This document shows, in pieces, positions 36,094-45,054 of a stretch of DNA of 64,000 bases. A program made the translations under genes and the position numbers. The notes beneath the pieces were generated by a model that ran no database searches, had not been told where the DNA came from, and saw only the letters and a list, made by a program, of their open reading frames with translations. Positions within the stretch are counted from its first letter, which is position 1. The number at the start of each line of letters is the position of its first letter. Source of the stretch: Nocardia amikacinitolerans NBRC 108937 (lineage in GTDB: Bacteria > Actinomycetota > Actinomycetes > Mycobacteriales > Mycobacteriaceae); assembly GCF_001612615.1 (NCBI RefSeq), contig NZ_BDAU01000001.1, positions 431,737-495,736 of the forward strand. Direction: 5' to 3'.

Positions 36094-36849
36094 ATGGACT
36101 ACAGCGGAAGCGGCGATCCCCAGCGCACGATCGAGCTGCTGTGGGGGCTGCCGCCGCGGCCGAGGCGGGGGCCGAAGCCGAAGTTGACGGTGGACGACAT
36201 CGCGGAGACGGCGATTCGGCTCGCCGACTCGGACGGGCTAGCCGCGGTCACGCTCCGCCGGGTGGCCGAGGAGGTCGGTGTCACCGCGATGTCGCTGTAC
36301 GGGTACGTTCCGAGCAAGGCCGAGCTGCTCGATCTGATCGCGGATCGCGTCTACCGCGACTATCCGATGCCGGACGACGTGCCGTCCGGCTGGCGATCGA
36401 GGCTCGAGGGCATCGCTCGCGCGAATCGGACGATGTACCTCACGCATTCGTGGCTGCTCCAGATCGCCGCAAGCAGGCCGATTCCCGGGCCCAACCTGAC
36501 CGCCAAATACGACTACGAACTGCGCGCGGTCGACGGTCTCGGCCTGTCCGACACCGAGATGGATCTCGTCGTCACCCTGGTCAACGACTACGTGCGCGGT
36601 TCGGCCCGCACCGCCGTCGACGCCGCCCGCGCCGAAGCCGAGACCGGCCGCACCGACCAGCAGTGGTGGGACGCCTACCAGCCCGCGCTCGCCGGTGTCA
36701 TCGATCCGGCCCGGTTTCCCACCGCCGTTCGCGTTGGCGGCACCGCGGGCGCGGAGTACGGCGCCGCCTACGATCCCGACCGCGCCTTCGAATTCGGGCT
36801 GCACCGCTTGCTGGACGGCCTGCAACAGTTCGTCGACGCCGCCAGGTGA
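36094..36849 (+). CDS. TetR-family transcriptional regulator
   Basis: A 251-residue regulator. A basic N-terminal tail (PRPRRGPKPKLT) precedes the helix-turn-helix VTLRRVAEEVGVTAMSLYGYVPSKAEL, residues about 49-75. The C-terminal domain resembles the TetR_C type. It begins 17 bp after the antitoxin gene and may be read from the same transcript, but no functional link is visible. No transporter or enzyme gene is divergent from it, so its target is unknown. Confidence 0.85.
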   Translation: MDYSGSGDPQRTIELLWGLPPRPRRGPKPKLTVDDIAETAIRLADSDGLAAVTLRRVAEEVGVTAMSLYGYVPSKAELLDLIADRVYRDYPMPDDVPSGWRSRLEGIARANRTMYLTHSWLLQIAASRPIPGPNLTAKYDYELRAVDGLGLSDTEMDLVVTLVNDYVRGSARTAVDAARAEAETGRTDQQWWDAYQPALAGVIDPARFPTAVRVGGTAGAEYGAAYDPDRAFEFGLHRLLDGLQQFVDAAR

Positions 36850-36918
36850 CCTCGAAAGGCCTACCGGGCGCCCGAAATTCGGTGGAGCCGACCCTGCTCC
36901 CGGCCTAGTGTCGGCGGC

Positions 36919-37494
36919 ATGAAGGACAACGCGGCACTGCTCAACGTCGTCGATGTCGAGGCGACGTGCTGGTCGGGCCGCCCTCCGGCCGGCGCGGTGA
37001 GCGAGATCATCGAGATCGGCCTGACCGTGGTCGATCTCGCGGCGCGCGAGCGAATCGGCAAGCACCGCATCCTGGTTCGGCCCGAGCGCTCGTCGGTCGG
37101 CGAATTCTGCACCGAATTGACCGGACTCACGCAGGACGAGGTGGACACCGGCGTCTCGTTCGCCGAGGCCTGCCGAATCCTCGCCGCCGAGCACGCCGCC
37201 GGAACGCGGGCTTGGGCCAGTTGGGGAGATTACGACCGCAAGCAGTTCGCCAGTCAGTGCGCGATGACCGGTGTCGCGTACCCCTTCGGCCAACGGCACA
37301 CCAACGCCAAGCTGGTGTTCTCGGAGGCCTACGAACTTCGGCGGCGGCAAGGCATGGCGGAGGCGTTGCAGATCGCGGGTCTACCGCTGGAGGGTCGCCA
37401 CCACCGCGGCGAGGACGACGCGTGGAACATCGCCGCGCTGGTGCTCGACATGGTCGGGCGCGACGCGTGGCGCCTCACCTCGACGACCGACTGA
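36919..37494 (+). CDS. DEDDh 3'-5' exonuclease family protein
   Basis: A 191-residue nuclease of the ERI1/KapD-like exonuclease group. The DEDDh residues are visible: DVEATCW near residue 12 (Asp and Glu of Exo I), WGDYDRKQF (Asp of Exo II) near residue 101 and HRGEDDAWNIAAL (His and Asp of Exo III) near residue 165. Such enzymes trim RNA or DNA 3' ends; in bacteria their targets are mostly unknown. It is convergent with the O-methyltransferase gene, 46 bp apart. Confidence 0.85.
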   Translation: MKDNAALLNVVDVEATCWSGRPPAGAVSEIIEIGLTVVDLAARERIGKHRILVRPERSSVGEFCTELTGLTQDEVDTGVSFAEACRILAAEHAAGTRAWASWGDYDRKQFASQCAMTGVAYPFGQRHTNAKLVFSEAYELRRRQGMAEALQIAGLPLEGRHHRGEDDAWNIAALVLDMVGRDAWRLTSTTD

Positions 37495-37540
37495 CCCCCT
37501 GAGCCCTGTCTCGAAGTTCCAGGAGGCGGACTGTCGAAAC

Positions 37541-38206
37541 CTAGTCGTTCACGACCGCGTAGGCGAAGCCGTCCCATCCCTTCGCGCCGACCGTTTGCAG
37601 CACCGTCGCGTCCACTCGCGGTTCGGCGGCGAGCATTTCGACCAGCTCGCGACTCGCCCGTACCGCGGGATCGTCCGACTCGGCGTCCGCCACCGCTCCC
37701 CCGCGCACCACGTTGTCGACGATGATCACCGAACCGGGCCGGGTCAACCGCAGCGCCCAGCGCACGTAGTTCGAGTTGTTCACCTTGTCGGCGTCGATGA
37801 AGACCAGATCGAACGGCTCGGGGCCCTCGGCCGCCAGCACGGGAAGGCTTTCCAGCGCGGCGCCCACCCGGATGTCCACCCGATCGCCGACGCCCGCCTT
37901 GTCGACATTCGCGCGCGCCACTTCCGCGTGCCGCGGTTCGTATTCGAGCGTGATCACCCGGCCCGCCTTCCCCACCGCGCGCGCCAGCCAGATCGTGCTG
38001 AACCCGCCCAGCGTGCCGATCTCGAGCACTCGGCGCGCCCCGGTCGAGCGGGCGAGCAGCGAAAGGAATTTCCCTTGCGCTGCCGACACATCGATGGCAG
38101 GCAAGCCCGCCTCGGCGTTCGCCGCCAACGCCGCTTCGGTTTCCGGATCCCGCACCAAATTGTCCACGAGGTAGGTGTCCACGTCGGCCCAGCCAGAAGT
38201 CGTCAT
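37541..38206 (-). CDS. Class I SAM-dependent O-methyltransferase (caffeoyl-CoA type)
   Basis: A 221-residue enzyme of the cation-dependent CCoAOMT family. VLEIGTLGGFSTIWLAR is SAM motif I, ITLEYEPRHAEVAR motif II, and FDLVFIDADKVNNSNYVRWAL contains the metal-binding Asp residues. IIVDNVVRGGAV completes the metal site. It methylates a hydroxyl on a small phenolic or similar substrate; which one cannot be said. ATG at 38206 is used because the frame upstream is shadow sequence. It is divergent from the SGNH hydrolase gene. Confidence 0.9.
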   Translation of the reverse strand: MTTSGWADVDTYLVDNLVRDPETEAALAANAEAGLPAIDVSAAQGKFLSLLARSTGARRVLEIGTLGGFSTIWLARAVGKAGRVITLEYEPRHAEVARANVDKAGVGDRVDIRVGAALESLPVLAAEGPEPFDLVFIDADKVNNSNYVRWALRLTRPGSVIIVDNVVRGGAVADAESDDPAVRASRELVEMLAAEPRVDATVLQTVGAKGWDGFAYAVVND

Positions 38207-38338
38207 GCCCGCAAGTCTGCCACCGGAAGTTGTCGAAAACCGGTCTCGCCTGGTCCCCGCCGCAGTAGTCTCGGCCACAAACAGAGACCAGTGCGTCTCA
38301 CTTTCGACAGCCGAACCGAACCGGAGCACCACACCACC

Positions 38339-39199
38339 ATGACGACCGTCCGGAACCGCTCGCGCGCCCTCGCCGTCGCCGCGGGCCTGCTCACTTCGCT
38401 CGCCGCCACAATGCACGTCCCGGCATCGGCCACACCCGCCGACGGCGGCGCCGCGTATGTGGCGCTCGGCGATTCCGGCGCGGCCACCACGGGCGTGCAA
38501 CGGTTCGACACGAGCGCCCCGCTACAGTGCGCGCGCTCCACCGCGAACACCCCCAAGCTGGTCGCCGCCGATCTCGGTCTGCGGCTCGACGACCGCACGT
38601 GCAGCTCGGCGCGCATCCCGCACCTGACCACCGGCCAAGGACCCGGCATCGCACCGCAATTCGACGGACTCGGCCCCAACACCCGGCTGGTCACCGTGCA
38701 CATCGGCGCGAACGACACGGAGATGACCAGGTTCGTGGTCGCCTGTCACCTGGCCGGGCTGCGCGGCGGCGCGTGCGCCGACCCGGCGTGGGACACCGCG
38801 ATCGACGCCATCTCCGGCGCGTATTCCGCCGCATTGCAACGCGTTACGGCACTCGCCCCGAACGCGAAGGTGTTCGTGGACGGTTGGCCGCTCTACGTCC
38901 GCGACGGCGGCTGCCCCGAACTGGTCGGCCTGCGTCCCGAGGACGCGGCCACCGTGCAGCGCGCTTTCGACCGGTTGAACTCCGTAGTCGCCAGGGCCGC
39001 TGCGGAACACGGGGCGACGTACATCGACACCCGCACCCCGGCCGCTGGCCACGACATGTGCGCACCGGAGGGCGTCCGCTGGTTCGATCCGCTGGTGGCC
39101 ACCGAGACCTTGGTGCCGTACCACCCGACGCTCACGGGTATGCGCGGCGTCGCCGACGTCATCGTTGCGGCCGTGCGCGCCTCCGGATTCTCTGACTGA
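38339..39199 (+). CDS. Secreted SGNH/GDSL hydrolase (lipase/esterase)
   Basis: A 286-residue exported hydrolase. Residues 1-31 are a signal peptide (LAVAAGLLTSLAATMHVPASA). Block I is YVALGDSG with the nucleophile at Ser46; VTVHIGANDTEM is block III with the Asn; YHPTLTGM near the C-terminus holds the catalytic His of block V. Several paired Cys (DDRTCS, FVVACHL, GACADP, DGGCPEL, HDMCAPEG) suggest disulfides, as in Streptomyces-type lipases. ATG at 38339 is the first start before the signal peptide. Confidence 0.88.
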   Translation: MTTVRNRSRALAVAAGLLTSLAATMHVPASATPADGGAAYVALGDSGAATTGVQRFDTSAPLQCARSTANTPKLVAADLGLRLDDRTCSSARIPHLTTGQGPGIAPQFDGLGPNTRLVTVHIGANDTEMTRFVVACHLAGLRGGACADPAWDTAIDAISGAYSAALQRVTALAPNAKVFVDGWPLYVRDGGCPELVGLRPEDAATVQRAFDRLNSVVARAAAEHGATYIDTRTPAAGHDMCAPEGVRWFDPLVATETLVPYHPTLTGMRGVADVIVAAVRASGFSD

Positions 39200-39212
39200 C
39201 AGCGGTTTCCGG

Positions 39213-40145
39213 CTACACCCCGGCCTCGGCAAGCTCGTTCTCGATACCGACGACCGCGACGACGATCTGGGTAAGGTTGCGCACCAGCGCGCCCAAGCTG
39301 ATCAGCGAGCTCGCCATTTTCATCAGCATCTGGGAGACGGTCATGGTGGCCGTGGAGATCCCGAAGACGGCGCGGGCGATGAGTGCGGGGGAGGCCGTTC
39401 CGGCGCTGGCGATGAGGATGGCGGCGATCTCCACCAGCATTCCGGCCAGCGAGTTCAGGACCTCGGTGATGATTCCGCGGACGCCTTCCACGATCTTCGC
39501 CATCTTCTCGTTGACCCGGGCCAGCAGGTCCGCGAGCGCGGCTTGCCCGACGATCTGGGCGATCACGGCGTCGGCCTTGACGCGATAGGCGTCCGCGGTC
39601 GCGCCCACCCAGCCCGCCGTACCGTCGGTGATCTCCTTCTTCCAGTCGTCCGCGACCTCGGCGAGCTTCTTCGACGTCGCCTGCCACGAAGCGGAGTACG
39701 CGTCGACCATATCCTTGCTGCCCGCAAGCGAATCCAGCGCTTTCCGCATCGGTTCGACGTGCTCGAGCATCCAGCCCATCAGCATCGATCCCAGGAAGTT
39801 GAAGGGATCGAACTTCGCCAGCGGGATGCCCTTGGCGATATCACCCGCGATCGCGAAGGCGTCCTGGGCCGCGGAAATGCTCGCCCAGACCTGCATGGCG
39901 CCCTCGTAGCTTTTGCCCGGTTCGCCGGTGGCTCCGGCGACGACCTTGTGGCCGCCCTCGAAGAAGTCGCCGAAAGGGGTGCCCGCGAAGATGCCCGCGT
40001 TCGGGTCCTGCCCGTCCCTCTGGCCGGTGGGAATGCCTACGTTCCGTAGGAACGAGACGTCTTCCTGGTAGTACGTGTCGCGGTGGTCGACGCCTTCCTC
40101 GAGCAGCTCGTTGCCCTCCGGCGCCTTCGCGTCGTCGAAGCCCAT
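39213..40145 (-). CDS. WXG100/ESX-substrate-like protein
   Basis: A 310-residue protein, mostly helical. Residues about 140-200 resemble a WXG100-type hairpin (SWQATSKKLAEVADDWKKE, then GTAGWVGATADAYRVKAD with the Trp-x-Gly turn). A C-terminal stretch (MLVEIAAILIASAGTASPALIARAVFG) is hydrophobic. The first 130 residues have no recognised domain. It follows the EspC-like gene by 3 bp and the two are probably one operon with the YbaB gene; such trios are common in Nocardia and Rhodococcus. Secretion by a type VII system encoded elsewhere is inferred. Confidence 0.65.
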   Translation of the reverse strand: MGFDDAKAPEGNELLEEGVDHRDTYYQEDVSFLRNVGIPTGQRDGQDPNAGIFAGTPFGDFFEGGHKVVAGATGEPGKSYEGAMQVWASISAAQDAFAIAGDIAKGIPLAKFDPFNFLGSMLMGWMLEHVEPMRKALDSLAGSKDMVDAYSASWQATSKKLAEVADDWKKEITDGTAGWVGATADAYRVKADAVIAQIVGQAALADLLARVNEKMAKIVEGVRGIITEVLNSLAGMLVEIAAILIASAGTASPALIARAVFGISTATMTVSQMLMKMASSLISLGALVRNLTQIVVAVVGIENELAEAGV

Positions 40146-40148
40146 CCC

Positions 40149-40484
40149 CTAGACCTGCTGTTCGATCTGCTCGCGCTGGCGGTCGGTCTCGTTCTTGCGG
40201 CTCGCGTCGAGATTCTCGAACGAGTCCGCGGCGAACCGCAGCTTCGGCGGCAGCTGCTCGGCGTCCTCGGTGACGGTGCGCAGGCGCTCGAGGATTCGAT
40301 CGTGCAAGGGGTTCAGTATCGACCGCGCGTACGGGCCGACCAGCGTCCCGTACCCGTCGTCGGCGTGCGCGAGGTACTCGGCGGCCTCGCGCGCCATCGG
40401 AAGCCCCGTGAGCACGGCGTCCACCTTCGCGGCGTGGTCGCGCATCCCACCGGGATCGATGGCGATATCACCCGGGTTGCCCAT
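40149..40484 (-). CDS. EspC-like (type VII secretion-associated) small protein
   Basis: A 111-residue helical protein resembling the ESX-1 EspC/DUF2580 type: an N-terminal amphipathic helix with IDPGGMRDHAAKVDAVL, a central GYGTLVGPYAR turn, and a C-terminal helix FAADSFENLDASRKNE. ATG at 40484 has GGTGAGGA upstream; an in-frame start at 40496 adds four residues. It lies between the YbaB-family gene (107 bp upstream) and the WXG-like gene (3 bp downstream). Confidence 0.65.
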   Translation of the reverse strand: MGNPGDIAIDPGGMRDHAAKVDAVLTGLPMAREAAEYLAHADDGYGTLVGPYARSILNPLHDRILERLRTVTEDAEQLPPKLRFAADSFENLDASRKNETDRQREQIEQQV

Positions 40485-40590
40485 CCGAATCCTCACCCTC
40501 CACTCGCGGTTTCGTGTCGGCCGCAGGCGGCGGCCTACCGACTATGACGCGCCAACGGCGCTTTCGGTTCCGTCTGGAATTCCCCGCGCC

Positions 40591-41139
40591 TCACTCCAGC
40601 CAGGACTTGCGGCGGTAGTACAAGTCGTCCTCGTCCGGCTCGTCCGGCACGACCGTCTGGTCCCGGTCGGGCTTGCGGGTGCCCTGGGGTGGCTGAGCAG
40701 GCGTGGCCGTGGGCGGGGTGTAGGTGGCGGGCGGGGTGTAGACCGGCTCCGCCGGGGCGGGCGCAGCGGTGGGCGCCGGATCGGGGAAACGCTCGGCGTA
40801 CTGGCCGACGATGGCCTGTCCGGCCCCGTCGTCGCCGACGACGTTGTGCACCAGATCGGTGACCTGGTCGCGCAGCCGGGCCTGGGCGCGGCGGGTGCAC
40901 GCCATGAGTTCGGCCGCGACGGCGGCGGGATCCATGCCGCGGGTGGCCGCGGCGAGCGTGATGCCGGTGGTGACGCCGTTGGCGTCGACCGTCACGCTGA
41001 TCCGGCTGTCGGCCGAGCTCTCGGTCACCGACAAGGCCGCCATCCGGCCCTGCAGGTCTTGGTACTTCTGCGCCGTGCGTTCCAAATTCTCGGCCCAGCG
41101 GGCCAATTCGTCGGCGGCCTGATTCGGATCGCTCAGCAC
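40591..41139 (-). CDS. YbaB/EbfC-family nucleoid-associated protein with Pro-rich tail
   Basis: A 182-residue protein. Residues about 1-110 form a YbaB/EbfC-like dimerisation and DNA-binding domain (helix, then VTVDANGVTTGITLA strands and a long Arg-rich helix). Residues about 125-165 are Pro/Thr/Ala-rich (PAPAEPVYTPPATYTPP), and the C-terminus is acidic, ending in YYRRKSWLE. Such proteins usually head ESX-substrate operons in Nocardia. GTG at 41139 has AAGGGGACGC upstream; an ATG at 41172 lacks a comparable site. Confidence 0.75.
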   Translation of the reverse strand: MLSDPNQAADELARWAENLERTAQKYQDLQGRMAALSVTESSADSRISVTVDANGVTTGITLAAATRGMDPAAVAAELMACTRRAQARLRDQVTDLVHNVVGDDGAGQAIVGQYAERFPDPAPTAAPAPAEPVYTPPATYTPPTATPAQPPQGTRKPDRDQTVVPDEPDEDDLYYRRKSWLE

Positions 41140-41284
41140 TCGCGTCCCCTTCCACGCAGTGACAACCATCGGCCCGAGCGCGAACGAGATCCGCCCCGGA
41201 GTTTGCTCGCAGCACCTTACCGAGCCGCGCGTCGCGTGCCGCCGCGGGGCGCGATGATTTTTCGAGCCGAACGCCGTCGGTATC

Positions 41285-41297
41285 GGTGTACGACACC
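41285..41297. promoter_or_regulatory. Small inverted repeat upstream of the VOC gene
   Basis: GGTGTACGACACC has perfect 5-bp arms around ACG. It ends 20 bp before the start codon, between the divergent YbaB and VOC genes, and may bind a local regulator. Confidence 0.35.
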
Positions 41298-41317
41298 TAC
41301 ACGTCGAGGAGAACACC

Positions 41318-42097
41318 ATGCAAGCATTCGCCGCGGGCGCCCCGTGCTGGTTCGATGTCACGGCCCCGGACATTCCGGCCTCGGCCGAGTTCTACACCGC
41401 CCTGTTCGGCTGGACGGCCGAGGATCAGGGCGCCGAGGCGGGCAATTACACCATCCTGCGCCAGGGCGACGCCCAGGTGGCAGGCATCGCTCCGGCCACG
41501 GCGCCGGACGGCAGCACTGTCCCGGCGGCCTGGACGCCGTATTTCTCGGTGGCCGACGCCGCGGCCACCGTCGCCGAGGCGCGGGACGCGGGCGCGACCG
41601 TCTTCTGCGAACCGATAGATGTCTTCGGGCAGTTGACCTTCGCGGTGCTCACCGATCCGACGGGCGCGGATTACGCGATCGCCCAACTGATCACGCATCC
41701 CGGCAGCCAGAACTGGGGCGCCGTCAACGGCCCGTGCTGGGTGGAATACGCCGCGCCGGGCGCTCCGGCCGACGCGATGGCGCACTACGCGCGGGTTCTC
41801 GGCTGGAAGCACACCAACGCCGCGTGGGAGACCGCGACCGAAAACCCGTACCAGGCGCTCTCTCCCGGTTCCGGCGGACACGAGTTCGGCGGCGCCCATC
41901 ACGCCCAGCCGGGTGAACCCGCGCCCTCCTGGTCGATCACCATTCGTGTCGCCGAGGTGGACGCCGTGGTCGCCCGCGCCGCGGAACTCGGCGGCAAGCT
42001 GCTCGCCGAACCGCAGGACTTGCCCGGCCCCTCGCGCGTCGCCGCACTCGCCGATCCGACGGGCGCCGCGTTCGCGATCATGTCGTTCGGCGCCTGA
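41318..42097 (+). CDS. Two-domain VOC (glyoxalase/dioxygenase superfamily) protein
   Basis: A 259-residue protein of two VOC domains, residues about 8-125 and 135-257. Each has the pattern CWFDVTAPD / CWVEYAAPG, then FYTALFGW / HYARVLGW, and a final DPTGADYAI / DPTGAAFAI strand. Proteins of this type are related to the hydroxylase-like CFP32 of mycobacteria; substrate is unknown. ATG follows CGAGGAGAACACC. It converges with ureC, 9 bp apart. Confidence 0.87.
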   Translation: MQAFAAGAPCWFDVTAPDIPASAEFYTALFGWTAEDQGAEAGNYTILRQGDAQVAGIAPATAPDGSTVPAAWTPYFSVADAAATVAEARDAGATVFCEPIDVFGQLTFAVLTDPTGADYAIAQLITHPGSQNWGAVNGPCWVEYAAPGAPADAMAHYARVLGWKHTNAAWETATENPYQALSPGSGGHEFGGAHHAQPGEPAPSWSITIRVAEVDAVVARAAELGGKLLAEPQDLPGPSRVAALADPTGAAFAIMSFGA

Positions 42098-42106
42098 GTC
42101 CGCGCG

Positions 42107-43828
42107 TCAAAAGAGGAAATAGCGCTGCGCCATGGGCAGTTCCGTCGCGGGCTGCTCGGCCCACACCTCGCCGTCGACCCGGACGGTGAAGGTGTCCGGC
42201 TCCACTTCGATGCGCGGCAGCGCGTCGTTGAGCGGCATGTCCGACTTCGACAGACGGCGAACGTTCTTGACGGGCACCAGCTTTCGGCGCACGGCCAGGC
42301 GGTCCGCGAGTCCGTCTTCGACGGCTTGCTCGGAGACGAAGTGCAGCGAGGTGGCCGCCGCGACCGGTGCTGCCGCGCCGAACATCGGGCGCGGCAGCAC
42401 CGGCTGCGGGGTGGGAATGGAGGCGTTGGCGTCACCCATGGCCGCCCACGCGATCGCCCCGCCCTTGAGTACGGCGTGCGGGCGCACACCGAAGAACGCC
42501 GGGTCCCACAGCACGAGGTCGGCGAGTTTGCCGACCTCCACCGAGCCGATCTCGTCGTCCAAGCCGTGCGCGACGGCGGGGCAGATGGTGTATTTGGCGA
42601 CGTAGCGGCGCACCCTGGCGTTGTCGGCGGCGCCGTCGCCGGGCAGCGAGCCGCGGCGGCGCCTCATGACGTGCGCGGTCTGCCAGGTGCGCAGTACCAC
42701 CTCGCCGATCCGGCCCATCGCCTGCGAATCGCTGCCGATCATGGAGATCGCGCCCAGATCGTGCAGCAGGTCCTCGGCGGCGATGGTGGACGGGCGGATC
42801 CGGCTCTCCGCGAACGCGAGATCCTCCGGAATGGACGGGCTCAGGTGATGGCAGACCATGAGCATGTCCAGGTGCTCGTCGAGGGTGTTGATCGTGTGCG
42901 GCCGGGTGGGGTTCGTCGAACTCGGCAGCACGTTGGGATGCGAGGCGACGGTGATGATGTCGGGCGCGTGCCCGCCGCCCGCTCCCTCGGTGTGATAGGC
43001 GTGGATACCGCGTCCGGCGATCGCGGCGAGGGTGTCCTCGACGAAACCGGCCTCGTTCAACGTGTCCGAGTGCAGGGCGACCTGCACGCCGGAGGCGTCC
43101 GCGACCCGCAGGCAGGCGTCGATCGCCGCCGGTGTCGAGCCCCAGTCCTCGTGCAGCTTGAAACCCGATGCGCCGGCGCGCAATTGCTCCCACATGGCTT
43201 CTTCGCTGACGGTGTTGCCCTTGCCGAGCAGCACGATGTTCAGCGGCCAGTGATCGGTGGCTTCCAGCATCCTGGCGAGGTGCCAGGCGCCCGGGGTCAC
43301 GGTGGTGGCCTTGGAACCCTCCGCGGGGCCCGTACCGCCGCCGACGAGGGTGGTGATCCCGCCGCCGAGCGCCTCCTCCATCAGCTGCGGGCAGATGAAG
43401 TGCACGTGGCAGTCGATGGCGCCCGCGGTGACGATGCGGCCGTTGCCCGCGATGATCTCGGTGGACGGGCCGACCACGAGGGCCTGGTGCACGCCCGACA
43501 TGGTGTCGGGGTTGCCCGCCTTGCCGATGCCGCAGACGCGGCCGTCACGAATGCCGATGTCGGCCTTGACGATTCCCCAGTGGTCGACGATCACCGCGCC
43601 GGTGATGACCGTGTCCGGCGCACCCTCGGCGCGGGTGGCGCGGGACTGGCCCATGGATTCGCGCAGCACCTTGCCGCCGCCGAAGACCGCTTCGTCACCC
43701 GCGAGACCCGGTCCGCCGCAGCGGTCCTCGGTGATCTCGATCAGCAGATCGGTGTCGGCCAAGCGGATTCGGTCGCCCACGGTCGGCCCGAACAGTTCGG
43801 CGTAGCGGGCCCTGCTCAGTTCGGTCAC
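42107..43828 (-). CDS. ureC: Urease alpha subunit
   Basis: A 573-residue catalytic subunit that hydrolyses urea to ammonia and carbamate. All active-site parts are present: nickel-binding His141 and His143 (HVHF), the carbamylated Lys224 (GFKLHEDWG), His253 and His279, the flap MVCHHLSP (Cys326, His328), and Asp367 (GSDSQAMGR). The ATG overlaps the ureB stop by four bases. In related genomes ureF follows directly; here a VOC gene converges from the other side and ureF is 11.7 kb away. Confidence 0.97.
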   Translation of the reverse strand: MTELSRARYAELFGPTVGDRIRLADTDLLIEITEDRCGGPGLAGDEAVFGGGKVLRESMGQSRATRAEGAPDTVITGAVIVDHWGIVKADIGIRDGRVCGIGKAGNPDTMSGVHQALVVGPSTEIIAGNGRIVTAGAIDCHVHFICPQLMEEALGGGITTLVGGGTGPAEGSKATTVTPGAWHLARMLEATDHWPLNIVLLGKGNTVSEEAMWEQLRAGASGFKLHEDWGSTPAAIDACLRVADASGVQVALHSDTLNEAGFVEDTLAAIAGRGIHAYHTEGAGGGHAPDIITVASHPNVLPSSTNPTRPHTINTLDEHLDMLMVCHHLSPSIPEDLAFAESRIRPSTIAAEDLLHDLGAISMIGSDSQAMGRIGEVVLRTWQTAHVMRRRRGSLPGDGAADNARVRRYVAKYTICPAVAHGLDDEIGSVEVGKLADLVLWDPAFFGVRPHAVLKGGAIAWAAMGDANASIPTPQPVLPRPMFGAAAPVAAATSLHFVSEQAVEDGLADRLAVRRKLVPVKNVRRLSKSDMPLNDALPRIEVEPDTFTVRVDGEVWAEQPATELPMAQRYFLF

Positions 43829-44160
43829 CGCTCCCCCTCGACGGTCCGTGGCGCGTCCAGCGGTCCGGGCGGCGTCAGGCTAATGCCGCGCACCTCACGG
43901 GTTCCGCCGAGCGGCACCAGCGAAACACGTTGGCCGAGGCCGGGTTCGAATCGCACCGCGGTGCCCGCGGGTATGTCGAGCCGACGTCCGTGCGCGGCGG
44001 CGCGATCGAAGTCGAGCGCGGGGTTGGCCTGCGGGAAGTGCACGTGGCTGCCGACCTGTACGGGGCGGTCACCGGTGTTGACCACATCCAGTTCGACGCG
44101 GTCGCGGCCCGCGTTGAGCTCGATCACGCCCTCGGCGCAGAAGTATTCGCCAGGAATCAT
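43825..44160 (-). CDS. ureB: Urease beta subunit
   Basis: A 111-residue structural subunit. MIPGEYFC at the N-terminus, [21 protein letters not shown] and [19 protein letters not shown] are diagnostic. It packs against UreC in the (UreABC)3 complex. It overlaps ureC by four bases and follows ureA with a 9-bp gap. Confidence 0.96.
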   Translation of the reverse strand: MIPGEYFCAEGVIELNAGRDRVELDVVNTGDRPVQVGSHVHFPQANPALDFDRAAAHGRRLDIPAGTAVRFEPGLGQRVSLVPLGGTREVRGISLTPPGPLDAPRTVEGER

Positions 44161-44169
44161 CGTGTTGCC

Positions 44170-44472
44170 CTAGGCGATCGGGTGGTGGACCGTGACGAGT
44201 TTGGTGCCGTCCGGAAAGGTCGCCTCCACCTGGACGTCGTGGATCATCTCGGGCACGCCCGCCATCACATCGTCGCGCGACAGCACGGTGCGCCCGGACG
44301 ACATCAGCTCGGCGACGGTGCGCCCGTCGCGCGCGCCCTCGAGCACGTGATCGGTGATGAGGGCGACCGCCTCGGGATGGTTGAGCTTCAGTCCGCGAGC
44401 CTGTCTGCGCCGCGCCAGCTCGGCGGCGTAGCTCAGCAGCAGGCGCTCCTGCTCGTGCGGCGACAGTCGCAT
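44170..44472 (-). CDS. ureA: Urease gamma subunit
   Basis: A 100-residue subunit with the standard sequence pattern: [40 protein letters not shown] and [18 protein letters not shown]. Length is exactly that of the family. It heads ureA-ureB-ureC. As in M. tuberculosis (Rv1847-Rv1848), a hotdog thioesterase gene lies just upstream on the same strand, 92 bp away. Confidence 0.97.
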   Translation of the reverse strand: MRLSPHEQERLLLSYAAELARRRQARGLKLNHPEAVALITDHVLEGARDGRTVAELMSSGRTVLSRDDVMAGVPEMIHDVQVEATFPDGTKLVTVHHPIA

Positions 44473-44564
44473 CCGGACTCCTCACCGGTCGACGGACGGG
44501 TGACGGTCATTCTGGCACGCCGCTCCCCCGCGCGCCGGTCGACAGCGCGGAGTCGAAAGCAGGG

Positions 44565-45011
44565 TCAGTCGCGCTTGGGCAGGTTCTGCAGCCGGACCTG
44601 ACCGCGGGCCACCACGCGCTGTTCCTCGTCGGTGATGACGACCTGCCACAGCTGCTGGGTGCGGCCCTGGTGCAGCGGGGTCGCCTCGCCGTAAAGGGTG
44701 CCCTCGCGCACGGCGCGCAGGAAGTCGGTGTTGTTGTTCACGCCGACGACGGTGCCGCGCTCGCCGTACCAGACGCCGCCGCCGATGCTGGCGAGCGTCT
44801 CGATGACGGTGCAGTACACGCCGCCGTTCTGGATGCCCGCCGGCTGGTAGAGGTGCGGCTTGACGACCCACTCGCCGCGGACCAGGTCCGGGCGCAGTTC
44901 GGTGTAGCGCAGTCCGATCAGGTCCGCGAAGGTGCCCTCGCTGACCTTGTTCATCAGCTCCGGCGTGACATCGGCCAGCGAACGAACGGCCCCGGTCTCC
45001 TGTTGCGTCAT
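44565..45011 (-). CDS. PaaI-type hotdog-fold thioesterase (Rv1847-like)
   Basis: A 148-residue acyl-CoA thioesterase-like protein. LYQPAGIQNGGVYCTVIET carries the hotdog helix with the catalytic-region Asn-Gly-Gly; ASIGGGVW and GVNNNTDFLRAVREG follow as in family 4HBT. By position it corresponds to M. tuberculosis Rv1847, between blaI and ureA. ATG at 45011 is used. Substrate unknown. Confidence 0.88.
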   Translation of the reverse strand: MTQQETGAVRSLADVTPELMNKVSEGTFADLIGLRYTELRPDLVRGEWVVKPHLYQPAGIQNGGVYCTVIETLASIGGGVWYGERGTVVGVNNNTDFLRAVREGTLYGEATPLHQGRTQQLWQVVITDEEQRVVARGQVRLQNLPKRD

Positions 45012-45054
45012 GAACCCAGCTTTACACCACACGAAACAGTCGAACGCGGCGGGT

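Noticed and set aside
30459..42097. Genomic island with integrase or IS ends
   Set aside because: No transposase, integrase, tRNA target or flanking direct repeat was found. Insertion is inferred from gene order only.
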